Of a stretch of DNA of 47,103 nucleotides, positions 33,685 to 40,859 are shown piece after piece (position 1 is the first letter of the stretch; each line of letters opens with the position of its first letter). Source of the DNA: DSCS01 sp035391585 (lineage in GTDB: Bacteria; Macinerneyibacteriota; Macinerneyibacteria; Macinerneyibacteriales; DSCS01); contig CAZNOX010000014.1 in the NCBI GenBank assembly GCA_964574875.1, positions 1-47,103 of the forward strand, written 5' to 3'. The position numbers and the translations under genes were made by a program. The notes beneath the pieces are model-generated. The model was given only the letters and a program-made list of their open reading frames with translations, made no database searches and was not told the origin of the DNA.

Positions 33685-34262
33685 TCTTTTCTGTTTTGAA
33701 GGGAATTTCTGACTGTGATGGGGCTGAGAATACTCAGGTCTCCTCCAATGGGAAGCCCGGTGGCCAGTCGGGTGATCTTCACAGGAAAAGAGCGAAGCTG
33801 TTCCACGAGGTAATTTGCCGTGGCCTCTCCTTCGAGAGTGGGGTTGGTGGCAACGATGACCTCCGTGACAGAACCCTGGAGCCTGTCGAAAAGAGATGTG
33901 ATATTAAGGTCAGGAAGAAAGATCCCGTCTACCGGGGAGATATGGCCTCCAAGAATGTGATAAAGCCCTTGATAGATCCCTGTCTGTTCAATAGCCTGGA
34001 CATCCTGGACCTCTTCCACCACACAGATGGTGGACTGGTCCCGATGGGAAGACCGGCAGTATTCACAGAGGTCATCCTGAGTAAACATCCCGCATCGGGG
34101 ACATTTTGAGATCGATTTGACAGAACGGACAGAATCGGCGAAAGAATCCAGTTTATCAGGGGGAAGTTTGAGGAGGTAAAAGGCCATTCTCCGGGCGCTT
34201 TTTTCTCCGATCCCCGGAAATATCCGTAAAAATTCGATAAGCTCTTCCAGAGCAGGGATCAT
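33678..34262 (-). CDS. recR: Recombination mediator RecR
   Basis: Helps load RecA at gaps in the RecFOR pathway. It has 194 residues with the N-terminal helix-hairpin-helix region (LRIFPGIGEKSARRMAFYLL), a zinc finger (CPRCG...CEYC, about residues 54-69), a Toprim domain starting with the acidic motif ICVVEEVQDVQAIE, and the C-terminal Walker-like end. The ATG overlaps the ebfC stop by four bases. It is the last gene of the SRP RNA-dnaX-ebfC-recR group, a conserved bacterial order. Confidence 0.96.
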   Translation of the reverse strand: MIPALEELIEFLRIFPGIGEKSARRMAFYLLKLPPDKLDSFADSVRSVKSISKCPRCGMFTQDDLCEYCRSSHRDQSTICVVEEVQDVQAIEQTGIYQGLYHILGGHISPVDGIFLPDLNITSLFDRLQGSVTEVIVATNPTLEGEATANYLVEQLRSFPVKITRLATGLPIGGDLSILSPITVRNSLQNRKDQ

Positions 34263-34573
34263 ATCAAACCTGCAAAAGGCCCTGCGATCTCTTCCATGCG
34301 TGACTGGATATACTCATCCATTTTGGCATTGGCTTCATTGACGGCTGCAATAATGAGGTCCTGGAGCATCTCTTTGTCATCGGGATCCACCACTTCATCA
34401 GCTATGGAGAGAGAGAGGACCTCTTTACGTCCGTTGATCACGACTTTGACCATGCCGCCCCCGGCCTGGGCTTCAATGGTCTCACTTTCCAGGCGTTTTT
34501 GCTCCTCAGCCATCTGCTGCTGTATCTTTTGAGCCTGTTTCATCATCTGTTTCATATTCTGACCGTTAAACAT
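34259..34573 (-). CDS. ebfC: YbaB/EbfC family nucleoid-associated protein
   Basis: A small DNA-binding protein of 104 residues that forms a dimer. It has a Met/Gln-rich N-terminal helix (QNMKQMMKQAQKIQQQ) and the family middle block (GGGMVKVVINGRKEV). The start is set by AAGGAGGAAAGGCG directly upstream on the minus strand. It overlaps the dnaX 3' end by 8 bases and recR by 4, so all three are translationally coupled. Confidence 0.94.
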   Translation of the reverse strand: MFNGQNMKQMMKQAQKIQQQMAEEQKRLESETIEAQAGGGMVKVVINGRKEVLSLSIADEVVDPDDKEMLQDLIIAAVNEANAKMDEYIQSRMEEIAGPFAGLI

Positions 34574-36104
34574 CGCCTTTCCTCCTTTGTTCAATGATTT
34601 CACCGTTAAAGGCATTCTTAAATTCCAGGACTTCATCGGGAATATCTTTTTTTGTCCCGCTCCGCTTCTGACGGCTCTCTTTTTCATTCCCGGATGGCGT
34701 CTTCTTTCCTTCGATCAGGATCATCCGGATGGGGATCTTTTTGTCGATCTTCCGGATCAGGCCTGTGATCTGCTCTTCCCGCAAGACAGCCTGTTTATGA
34801 AAATAGGGGTCTTCCCATCCCAAAAAGAGAACGCCTTTGGAATTCACAGCCATCCGGGCTTTTTCCAAGATCGGATGAAGGGAGTTCTCTTCACCCGCCT
34901 CCTGCAGCACCGCCTCTTTCCAGGAAAAGGACGGTGTTTCGGGAGAGGGCGCGGTTTTCCGGAGAGCCTGTTGCGAACTCCCGGGTGAGGTGTCCGAAAG
35001 GTCCGGAGAAGAGGCGAAAAGAGTCTCTGAGTGGATCAGCTTGTAGAAGAGAAACTCCATGAAGATACGCTTTTCTGAGAGAAAACGGAGTTTTTGAGCG
35101 GCATCGGCGAGGAGGTCGTTCATCAGGACAAGATGTTCAGGTGAAAATGACGGGATCAGCTCCTCATAGAACTCCCTGTCGTTTGCGTGGAACAGGATCT
35201 CCGCTTTCCCGCTTTCGCGGAAAAGGAGCAGGTCCCTGGCCTGGCGTGAGAGTTTGGACAGGATGACTTGAAAATCAGCACCCCGTTCTTCACACTCTTC
35301 AAGAAGAGAGAGAAGGCCGGCGAAATCTTTTTCCGCCAGAAGGGGAAGCGTTTTCCGTGCAAGACTCTCTTCCAGGGCTCCTGTGAGGATCTCCACATGG
35401 GAGGCTTCGATGACGTCCCCTGAATAGGCGATGACCTGGTCTAAAATGGATTGTCCGTCACGCATGCTTCCGTCTGCGGCATCGGCGATCATCTCCAGGG
35501 CTTCCGGTTCGATGTTCTTTTTTTCCTCTGTGATGATATGGTCCAGCTGATTTTTGATCTCATCCCGGGTCATCCGCTTAAAGACAAAACGCTGACAGCG
35601 GGAGACGATGGTCTCCGGTATTTTTGCAGGTTCTGTCGTGGCAAAGATAAAAATGACATGAGACGGAGGCTCCTCAAGGATCTTTAAAAGGGCATTGAAC
35701 GCATGGGTGGAGAGCATATGCACTTCATCGATAATATAGACTTTATAGCGGGATTGCGAAGGGAGATACTGGACATTATCGAGGATCTCCCTGACCTCTT
35801 CCACTTTGCGGTTTGAGGCGGCATCGATCTCGATGATGTCAAGGCTGGAACCGGCAGCGATGCCTGTGCAGGAGTCACATGCCCCGCAGGGAGTGGGTGT
35901 GGGCCCCTCTGAACAGTTCAGCGATTTTGCAAAGATCCGGGCGATGGAGGTCTTTCCTACCCCACGGGGACCGATGAACATATAGGCATGGCCAATGCGG
36001 TTCTGAAGAATGGCATTGGAGAGCGTCTGGACAATATGTGTCTGGCCGATCACTTCACTGAAGTCCTGCGGCCTGTATTTGCGTGCAAGTGCTAAGTAGG
36101 ACAT
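34566..36104 (-). CDS. dnaX: DNA polymerase III subunit gamma/tau
   Basis: Clamp-loader ATPase of 512 residues. It has Walker A GPRGVGKTS at about 44-52, a zinc-binding cysteine cluster (CSEG...CGACDSC), Walker B YIIDEVHML with sensor 1 following (IFATTEP), and the SRC arginine-finger motif (VSRCQRF). The C-terminal third is poorly conserved, as usual for tau. I chose the ATG at 36104; two in-frame GTG codons just upstream are less likely. It follows the SRP RNA gene with no terminator between, so read-through from the SRP promoter is likely. Confidence 0.95.
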   Translation of the reverse strand: MSYLALARKYRPQDFSEVIGQTHIVQTLSNAILQNRIGHAYMFIGPRGVGKTSIARIFAKSLNCSEGPTPTPCGACDSCTGIAAGSSLDIIEIDAASNRKVEEVREILDNVQYLPSQSRYKVYIIDEVHMLSTHAFNALLKILEEPPSHVIFIFATTEPAKIPETIVSRCQRFVFKRMTRDEIKNQLDHIITEEKKNIEPEALEMIADAADGSMRDGQSILDQVIAYSGDVIEASHVEILTGALEESLARKTLPLLAEKDFAGLLSLLEECEERGADFQVILSKLSRQARDLLLFRESGKAEILFHANDREFYEELIPSFSPEHLVLMNDLLADAAQKLRFLSEKRIFMEFLFYKLIHSETLFASSPDLSDTSPGSSQQALRKTAPSPETPSFSWKEAVLQEAGEENSLHPILEKARMAVNSKGVLFLGWEDPYFHKQAVLREEQITGLIRKIDKKIPIRMILIEGKKTPSGNEKESRQKRSGTKKDIPDEVLEFKNAFNGEIIEQRRKGDV

Positions 36105-36120
36105 CACCACCCCGTTCTTT

Positions 36121-36230
36121 TGGATGCTTTCCGGGCGGTTTTACGCCTGGCAAAGACAGCTGCCGTTGCTTCCTCTCGGACCTGGCGGGGTTCACCGGTT
36201 TGCCATCGTAAAGACCCGTGAAAGCATCCA
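36121..36230 (-). ncRNA. ffs: Small signal recognition particle RNA (4.5S type)
   Basis: On the minus strand the apical SRP domain is clear: GGTGAACC, CCAGGTCC, a GAGA (GNRA) tetraloop, GGAAGCA and GGCAGC at about 36200-36158, matching the conserved Ffh-binding loops. The ends form a perfect 11-bp terminal stem (36220-36230 with 36121-36131), giving an RNA of about 110 nt without an Alu domain. A promoter lies 20 bases upstream, so the primary transcript probably starts near 36243 and is trimmed. dnaX follows at once, the classic arrangement. Confidence 0.95.
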
Positions 36231-36249
36231 AAGCAACAGGCTGAAAAGA

Positions 36250-36277
36250 AGTATACCAAAATCTCCCTGTCCGTCAA
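36250..36277 (-). promoter_or_regulatory. Promoter of the SRP RNA-dnaX-ebfC-recR unit
   Basis: On the minus strand, -35 TTGACG (36277-36272), 16-base spacer, -10 TATACT (36255-36250). The predicted start is near 36243, about 13 bases before the terminal stem of the SRP RNA. Confidence 0.78.
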
Positions 36278-36283
36278 TCTCTA

Positions 36284-36312
36284 TTTACCGTAACCGGTGT
36301 GTGTGATAGGAT
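36284..36312 (+). promoter_or_regulatory. Probable promoter of the flavin reductase gene
   Basis: TTTACC (36284-36289), 17-base spacer, TAGGAT (36307-36312). It diverges from the SRP RNA promoter; the two -35 boxes are 6 bases apart. The predicted leader holds AAAAAGGAG before the ATG at 36340. Confidence 0.5.
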
Positions 36313-36339
36313 AAAGAAGAGCGTGAAAAAGGAGTGATC

Positions 36340-36888
36340 ATGAAAAGAAAAACAAATCACTGGGCCCCTGCTGCCCGGGTGAATGATGCCGTCTCCTCGG
36401 GCCGGGCCCTTCTGTGTTCAGCCCCCGGGCCGGATGCTCAGCCTGATGCCATGACCATCGGATGGGGATTCTGGGGGACATTATGGAACAAGTCGGTCTT
36501 TCTCACCTATGTCCGCCCAAGCCGGTACACGTTTTCGAATTTAAACGCGTGGCCTTTTTTTTCCGTGAACTGTTTTGACAGCCCGGAAAGAAAAGAGTGG
36601 TTCCGTGTCTGCGGAACAGAGAGCTTCCGTGAAAAAGATAAGATCGCAGAGCTGGGGATCTCTTTGTCGCGGTACGGAAAAGAGGATATTCCCTATATCA
36701 GAGAGGCCTCTCTCTCTCTTCTCTGCAGGATCATCTCTGTCCAGGCCCTGGATCCGGAGGCCGTCCCGGAAGACGTGGAGCGTCATTTTTATCAAGGAGA
36801 CGATTATCATCATCTCTTCTGGGGTGAAGTCATCGGCCTTGTGGACCGGGCTTCTTCTGCAGACGGGTTAATGTCAATAAGTAAATAA
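36340..36888 (+). CDS. Flavin reductase-like (FMN-binding split-barrel) protein
   Basis: A 182-residue protein of the flavin reductase split-barrel family. The N-terminal block with MTIGWGFWGTLWNKSVFLTY and the following R-x-S-x-Y (VRPSRYTFSNL) matches FMN-binding members, which bind FMN and reduce flavins or act as flavoredoxins. AAAAAGGAG sets the start at 36340. No partner oxygenase or redox protein lies beside it, so its electron donor and acceptor are unknown. A new promoter follows its stop. Confidence 0.82.
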   Translation: MKRKTNHWAPAARVNDAVSSGRALLCSAPGPDAQPDAMTIGWGFWGTLWNKSVFLTYVRPSRYTFSNLNAWPFFSVNCFDSPERKEWFRVCGTESFREKDKIAELGISLSRYGKEDIPYIREASLSLLCRIISVQALDPEAVPEDVERHFYQGDDYHHLFWGEVIGLVDRASSADGLMSISK

Positions 36889-36891
36889 CAT

Positions 36892-36919
36892 TTGACAGAG
36901 CCTCTATTTCCCGTATAGT
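36892..36919 (+). promoter_or_regulatory. Promoter of the rrf2-nadA unit
   Basis: Perfect -35 TTGACA (36892-36897), 16-base spacer, -10 TATAGT (36914-36919). The predicted start near 36926 gives a 26-base leader with AAGGGGGG before the ATG at 36952. I see no clear inverted repeat for Rrf2 autoregulation. Confidence 0.78.
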
Positions 36920-36951
36920 AAAGAAAAGGCATCATCCTTAAAGGGGGGCTT

Positions 36952-37362
36952 ATGTTTAAGGTTTCCACGAAATTAAGATACGGGTTGCGTTTTCTTGCTG
37001 ACCTGGCCCTCTACGGGAAGGATGGCGTGATCAGTACTAAAGAGGTCGCTCATCGCCAGCAGGTTTCCAATAATTACCTGCGGCAGCTTGTCATGCAGCT
37101 GAGTAAGGAGAAGATCATCGGAAGCGCCCGGGGAAAACACGGGGGCGTCTACCTGCTTAAAAAACCTCAGGAGATCTCTCTCTATGACCTGTATGTCCTC
37201 TTTGAAGGGGATGTCCAGGTCGTGGAGTGTGTCGCAGAGGATTTTACATGTGAGTTCGATCTCAGCCACTGCCTCACAAGGGATGTCTGGGTCAGGCTGA
37301 ACGACCATATCATCAGCTTTTTAAAAGGCACCACACTGAAGGATATACTGGAGAAAGAATGA
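36952..37362 (+). CDS. Rrf2/IscR-family transcriptional regulator
   Basis: A 136-residue winged-helix regulator of the Rrf2 family. It starts KVSTKLRYGLRFLADLA, with the recognition region VSNNYLRQLVMQL and the wing GSARGKHGGVYL. Three cysteines (C-x6-C-x6-C, VECV...FTCE...SHCL) stand where IscR and NsrR hold an Fe-S cluster; IscR itself uses C-x5-C-x5-C. It could sense iron-sulfur status, oxygen or NO. The stop overlaps nadA (ATGA), so the regulator and NadA are made together. Confidence 0.88.
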   Translation: MFKVSTKLRYGLRFLADLALYGKDGVISTKEVAHRQQVSNNYLRQLVMQLSKEKIIGSARGKHGGVYLLKKPQEISLYDLYVLFEGDVQVVECVAEDFTCEFDLSHCLTRDVWVRLNDHIISFLKGTTLKDILEKE

Positions 37363-38267
37363 CACGACAAGAAACTGCATCACGGATCATAGAGCTGAAA
37401 AAGGAGACCGGGACTCTGATCATGGCCCACAACTATCAGCGGCCTGAAGTCCAGGATATTGCCGATATCCTGGGAGATTCCCTGGAGCTGGCCCGTCTGG
37501 CCGCAAAAGTGCCCCAGGAGAGGATCCTCCTTTGCGGAGTCCGTTTTATGGCAGAAAGTGCAAAGATCGTCGCCCCTGAAAAGACAGTCGTGACTCCGGA
37601 AGAAGAGGCCGGATGCCCCATGGCGGATATGATCACCGCCGATGATATCCGCAGCCTCCGCCAGGAGTTCCCCCGTCATCTCTTCATGGCTTATGTCAAC
37701 ACCAGCGCTGAAGTCAAGGCTGAAGTGGACCTCTGCTGTACATCATCCAATGCCCTCGACCTGGTCAGGAAGCTGGACGGGGAAAAGATCTTCTTCCTCC
37801 CCGATAAAAACCTGGGAGCCTGGATCAAAGATCAGACGGGAGTGGATATGGAGATCTGGCCCGGGTTCTGCTATGTCCATAACCGCATCCGCATGGAGGA
37901 TCTTGAGAAAGGGCGCGCCGAACATCCCGAAGCTGAGATCATGGTCCACCCCGAATCTCCGCTGGATGTCCTCAAAGCCGCCGATGCGGTTCTCTCCACA
38001 GGGCAGATGATCACTTATGTCCGGGAGTCTCAAAAAAAGAGCTTCCTGGTGGGGACCGAAGAAGGAATGATCCATCGGCTGGCCACTCTCTTTCCTGACA
38101 AGGACTTTTTCCCCATGGGACGTCTCCTGACGTGTGAAAATATGAAGAAGATCACGCTGGATAAGGTCTGCAATGCTCTTCTCACAGGGGAGAAGCGTGT
38201 GGAGCTGGATCCCGACATCATCCGGCGGGCCTCCCGGTCACTGGTCAGAATGCTGGAGATGAGCTGA
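37359..38267 (+). CDS. nadA: Quinolinate synthase A
   Basis: Fe-S enzyme that condenses iminoaspartate with dihydroxyacetone phosphate to quinolinate in NAD synthesis. The 302 residues carry the three expected cluster cysteines: C59 in LCGVRFMAESAKI, the Cys before TSSNA, and the Cys of CENMKKITL. The N-terminal HNYQRPEVQDIAD motif is also typical. Neither nadB (aspartate source) nor nadC is in the window. The four-base overlap with an Rrf2 regulator suggests control by cluster status. Confidence 0.95.
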   Translation: MTRQETASRIIELKKETGTLIMAHNYQRPEVQDIADILGDSLELARLAAKVPQERILLCGVRFMAESAKIVAPEKTVVTPEEEAGCPMADMITADDIRSLRQEFPRHLFMAYVNTSAEVKAEVDLCCTSSNALDLVRKLDGEKIFFLPDKNLGAWIKDQTGVDMEIWPGFCYVHNRIRMEDLEKGRAEHPEAEIMVHPESPLDVLKAADAVLSTGQMITYVRESQKKSFLVGTEEGMIHRLATLFPDKDFFPMGRLLTCENMKKITLDKVCNALLTGEKRVELDPDIIRRASRSLVRMLEMS

Positions 38268-38283
38268 TCATCACGTTTGAATC

Positions 38284-40623
38284 ATGAAAACGATCAATAC
38301 TGAAAAACTGGAATTTCATATCGTCCTGGACAGGGTCAAAGCGCTCATGCTCACAGAGCGGGCCCGACAGATCGCCGGCGAGACCGCCTTTTCCTACGAC
38401 CTCTCTGATGTTCAGTTCCGCCTTGACCTTGTGGAAGAGGGGCTTTCCCTCTACCTGGAAAAAGACGAGTTCGAGATCAGGACACTCTTCGATATCACAC
38501 CCCTGCTGGAGGATATTGAAAAAGGGCTCTATTATCACCTTCCCGGAGAGTATAAACAGACGCAGAAGGTCCTGGACGAATCCGGGCGCCTGAGCCGTTT
38601 TCTGAAAAAGCTCCCGGACCAGTGGGGCCGCATCAGGGACTACGGGTATGGGCTGGCCTCCTTCGATGACATGATCTCTTTTATCGAAAGCCGGATCAGT
38701 GAAGAGGGGGAGATCCGGGAGAATGCCACTCCTGAACTCCGAAAGCTCCGGCAGCGTCAGTCCGGCCTTTCACGCCGTATGGAACAGGAGCTGGGACGGC
38801 TGCTCAAGAGATACAGCGAAGAGGGAGCCCTTCAGGAAGATTTTTACACCACCCGGAACGACCGTTTTGTCATCCCTGTCAAGGCCCAGTCGGCAAAAAA
38901 AGTCAACGGGATCGTCCAGGGCGGGTCAGGAAGCGGCAGTACCGTTTTCATGGAACCCATGAGCCTCATCGCTTTGAATAATGAAAACATGGAGATCCAG
39001 TATGCCATAGAAGAAGAGATGCGGCGTATTCTCATGGATATCGGCCGGATGATCTCCAGGAGAGTCAAAGAGGTCAAGAGCAGCGTCGAAAATCTCTACA
39101 CTCTCGATTTTTTGCTTGGAAAGATCAAGTATGCTTCTCTCATGAACGGGGTCAAACCCCGCCTGAACAGCCGGGGCGAGATCGATATTGTCCGGGGGCG
39201 TCACCCCCTCCTGGATCCTCAAAAATGTGTCCCCATCGATATCTGGATCAAAGAGGGGAAGAAGGGCCTTATCATAACAGGGCCCAATGCCGGGGGGAAA
39301 AGCGTCTCTTTAAAGACCATCGGGCTTTTCACCCTCATGGCCATGTACGGGCTTCTTATCCCGGCCGAGAAGGGGACTCTCCTGTCCATCTTTGAAGAGA
39401 TCTTTGTGGATATCGGAGACTTTCAGAGCATCCAGGAAAATCTCTCCACGTTTTCCGGACATATCAGAAACCTCAAGACATTTGCTGAAGAGGTGAACCA
39501 GTCGAGTCTTGTCCTTCTTGATGAAGTGGGCGTGGGGACCGATCCTGAAGAGGGCGCCGCCCTGGCTCTCTCCCTGATCAGCCATTTTCTCGACAGGGGG
39601 GCTGTGGTCGTGGTGACAACCCACTACAATGCCCTGAAAAGGCAGTCCATGAATGATGACCGTTTGGAAAATGCCTCCTGCCTCTTTGACTATGACCGTC
39701 TGGAGCCCCTTTATGCCATTAAAGTGGGGATTCCGGGATCCAGCAACGGCCTTCTCGTCGCGGGAAAACTGGGCATGCCTCAGGCTGTCATCCGTCAGGC
39801 GAAATCGTTCATGGACAAAGAGAGCGTCCAGCTGGAAGAGATCATTGCCAAGCTGGAAAAAGAGCTCTCTCAGGCGGAGCAGCTGAAAAAAAACCTCCAG
39901 CTGGAAAACAGGAATCTTCAAAGTAAAATGTCCTTTTATGAAAAGGAGCTGAAAAAGATCACAGATAAGAGAAACAGAAAAAAACTGGAGTCCCTGGCCG
40001 ATTTTGAAAGCGAATTTCACGGGATCAGAGACGAGTTGAAAGAGATCCTGAAAACATTCCGGGAAAAACAGGGTGAAGAGCAGGAGATCGTGGCACGAAA
40101 AAAAGAGCTCGAAAAGACGTTGACAAAAATCAGCCGGGAGCGTCAGCGTGTGGAAGCCAGGATGGAAAAGATCAAAGACCCGGCTCCGGGAGAACGGGTC
40201 TACCTGGAAAAATTCGGGGTATCGGGAACCGTCCGGGGATATGACCAACGCAAAAACGAATATGAGATCGACTGCAACGGAATGATCCTCCGTGTCCCTG
40301 CTTCACAGATGATCGGGAATCGCCTTTCCGGAGAGAAAGCCCCTGCAAAAGAAGACGAGGTCCGGTTTTCAGTGGAGACCCGGCCGAAATTCATGGGACG
40401 TGAACTTGTCCTTGTGGGGATGAAAGCCGATGAAGCCCTGGAAAAACTTGAAGATTTCCTGCCGTATGCCGTGATGAAGGGATATGAGAGTGTCAAGATC
40501 ATCCATGGCGTGGGCACAGGGCGTCTCAGGGAAGCGGTGCATGATTACCTGAAAGAGAGCCGTGTCCCGAAAAAATTTTATGACGAATCTTCACGGGGTG
40601 CAGCCACAATCGTGGAACTGTAG
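38284..40623 (+). CDS. mutS2: MutS2 family ATPase/endonuclease
   Basis: MutS2 (RqcU in B. subtilis) acts on recombination intermediates and on collided ribosomes. The 779 residues show a MutS core with the clamp region, Walker A GPNAGGKSVS at about residue 334, the Walker B region (LVLLDEVGVGTDPEEGAAL), a long Lys/Glu-rich coiled coil at about 510-640, a KOW-like segment, and a C-terminal Smr nuclease domain (IIHGVGTGRLREAVHDYL). The MutS mismatch-recognition domain is absent, as expected. The ATG lacks a good ribosome site. Confidence 0.95.
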   Translation: MKTINTEKLEFHIVLDRVKALMLTERARQIAGETAFSYDLSDVQFRLDLVEEGLSLYLEKDEFEIRTLFDITPLLEDIEKGLYYHLPGEYKQTQKVLDESGRLSRFLKKLPDQWGRIRDYGYGLASFDDMISFIESRISEEGEIRENATPELRKLRQRQSGLSRRMEQELGRLLKRYSEEGALQEDFYTTRNDRFVIPVKAQSAKKVNGIVQGGSGSGSTVFMEPMSLIALNNENMEIQYAIEEEMRRILMDIGRMISRRVKEVKSSVENLYTLDFLLGKIKYASLMNGVKPRLNSRGEIDIVRGRHPLLDPQKCVPIDIWIKEGKKGLIITGPNAGGKSVSLKTIGLFTLMAMYGLLIPAEKGTLLSIFEEIFVDIGDFQSIQENLSTFSGHIRNLKTFAEEVNQSSLVLLDEVGVGTDPEEGAALALSLISHFLDRGAVVVVTTHYNALKRQSMNDDRLENASCLFDYDRLEPLYAIKVGIPGSSNGLLVAGKLGMPQAVIRQAKSFMDKESVQLEEIIAKLEKELSQAEQLKKNLQLENRNLQSKMSFYEKELKKITDKRNRKKLESLADFESEFHGIRDELKEILKTFREKQGEEQEIVARKKELEKTLTKISRERQRVEARMEKIKDPAPGERVYLEKFGVSGTVRGYDQRKNEYEIDCNGMILRVPASQMIGNRLSGEKAPAKEDEVRFSVETRPKFMGRELVLVGMKADEALEKLEDFLPYAVMKGYESVKIIHGVGTGRLREAVHDYLKESRVPKKFYDESSRGAATIVEL

Positions 40624-40634
40624 CTGTTTTTTTT
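40601..40634 (+). terminator. Weak terminator-like hairpin at the end of mutS2
   Basis: CAGCCAC (40601-40607) can pair with GTG and GCTG (40612-40626), with an 8-base bulge, followed by eight T residues (40627-40634). The stem is short and interrupted, so efficiency is doubtful. Confidence 0.35.
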
Positions 40635-40653
40635 CACATTTTTCAAAATTGTA

Positions 40654-40682
40654 TTGACACTCAATCCGAATTACTTTATACC
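40654..40682 (+). promoter_or_regulatory. Promoter of the pyrophosphatase gene
   Basis: Perfect -35 TTGACA (40654-40659), 17-base spacer, -10 TATACC (40677-40682), predicted start near 40689. This leaves a leader of about 170 bases. A second weaker candidate has TTGACA at 40715-40720 and TATGAA at 40739-40744. Confidence 0.65.
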
Positions 40683-40715
40683 TACCTGTGAAGGTGGTTT
40701 ATTAAATTAAGCAGT

Positions 40716-40729
40716 TGACATCAATGTCA
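40716..40729 (+). promoter_or_regulatory. Palindrome TGACAT-CA-ATGTCA in the hppA leader
   Basis: A perfect 6-bp inverted repeat with a 2-base centre that overlaps the second candidate -35 box. The half-site ATGTCAG recurs at 40813-40819. It could be an operator or part of the folded leader; no known regulator is recognised. Confidence 0.4.
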
Positions 40730-40751
40730 GTATAAAATTATGAAATATTCT

Positions 40752-40805
40752 GCCCTGAGCGAGAAATAATTCACATTATTCCTTCTCAGGCTTGCTCATA
40801 AGGGC
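40752..40805 (+). promoter_or_regulatory. Structured leader element upstream of hppA (possible riboswitch)
   Basis: GCCCTGAGCGAG (40752-40763) pairs with CTTGCTC (40791-40797) and, across a 3-base bulge, AGGGC (40801-40805), forming 12 bp. An inner hairpin AATAAT/ATTATT (40765-40780) with loop TCAC lies inside. CCTGAG (40754-40759) can instead pair with CTCAGG (40785-40790), so two structures compete. About 55 bases separate it from the start codon. I could not match it to a known riboswitch class. Confidence 0.45.
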
Positions 40806-40859
40806 TGATCCGATGTCAGAATGCAGGTTGAGGAAGATTACCGAGGAGGTTGAGTGACT

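Noticed and set aside
34566..36104. Programmed frameshift in dnaX to make gamma.
   Set aside because: I did not see a convincing A-AAA-AAG slippery site with a following hairpin; tau-length product assumed.
36181..36200. GGTTCACC-like stretch that at first looks like a tRNA T-loop.
   Set aside because: On the minus strand it is part of the SRP RNA apical domain with GNRA tetraloop and a matching terminal stem; no acceptor or anticodon arms fit.
40800..40830. CTGATCCGATG near the hppA start looked faintly like part of a fluoride riboswitch.
   Set aside because: The required GG-GATGG and pseudoknot pieces are missing; kept only as an unclassified structured leader.
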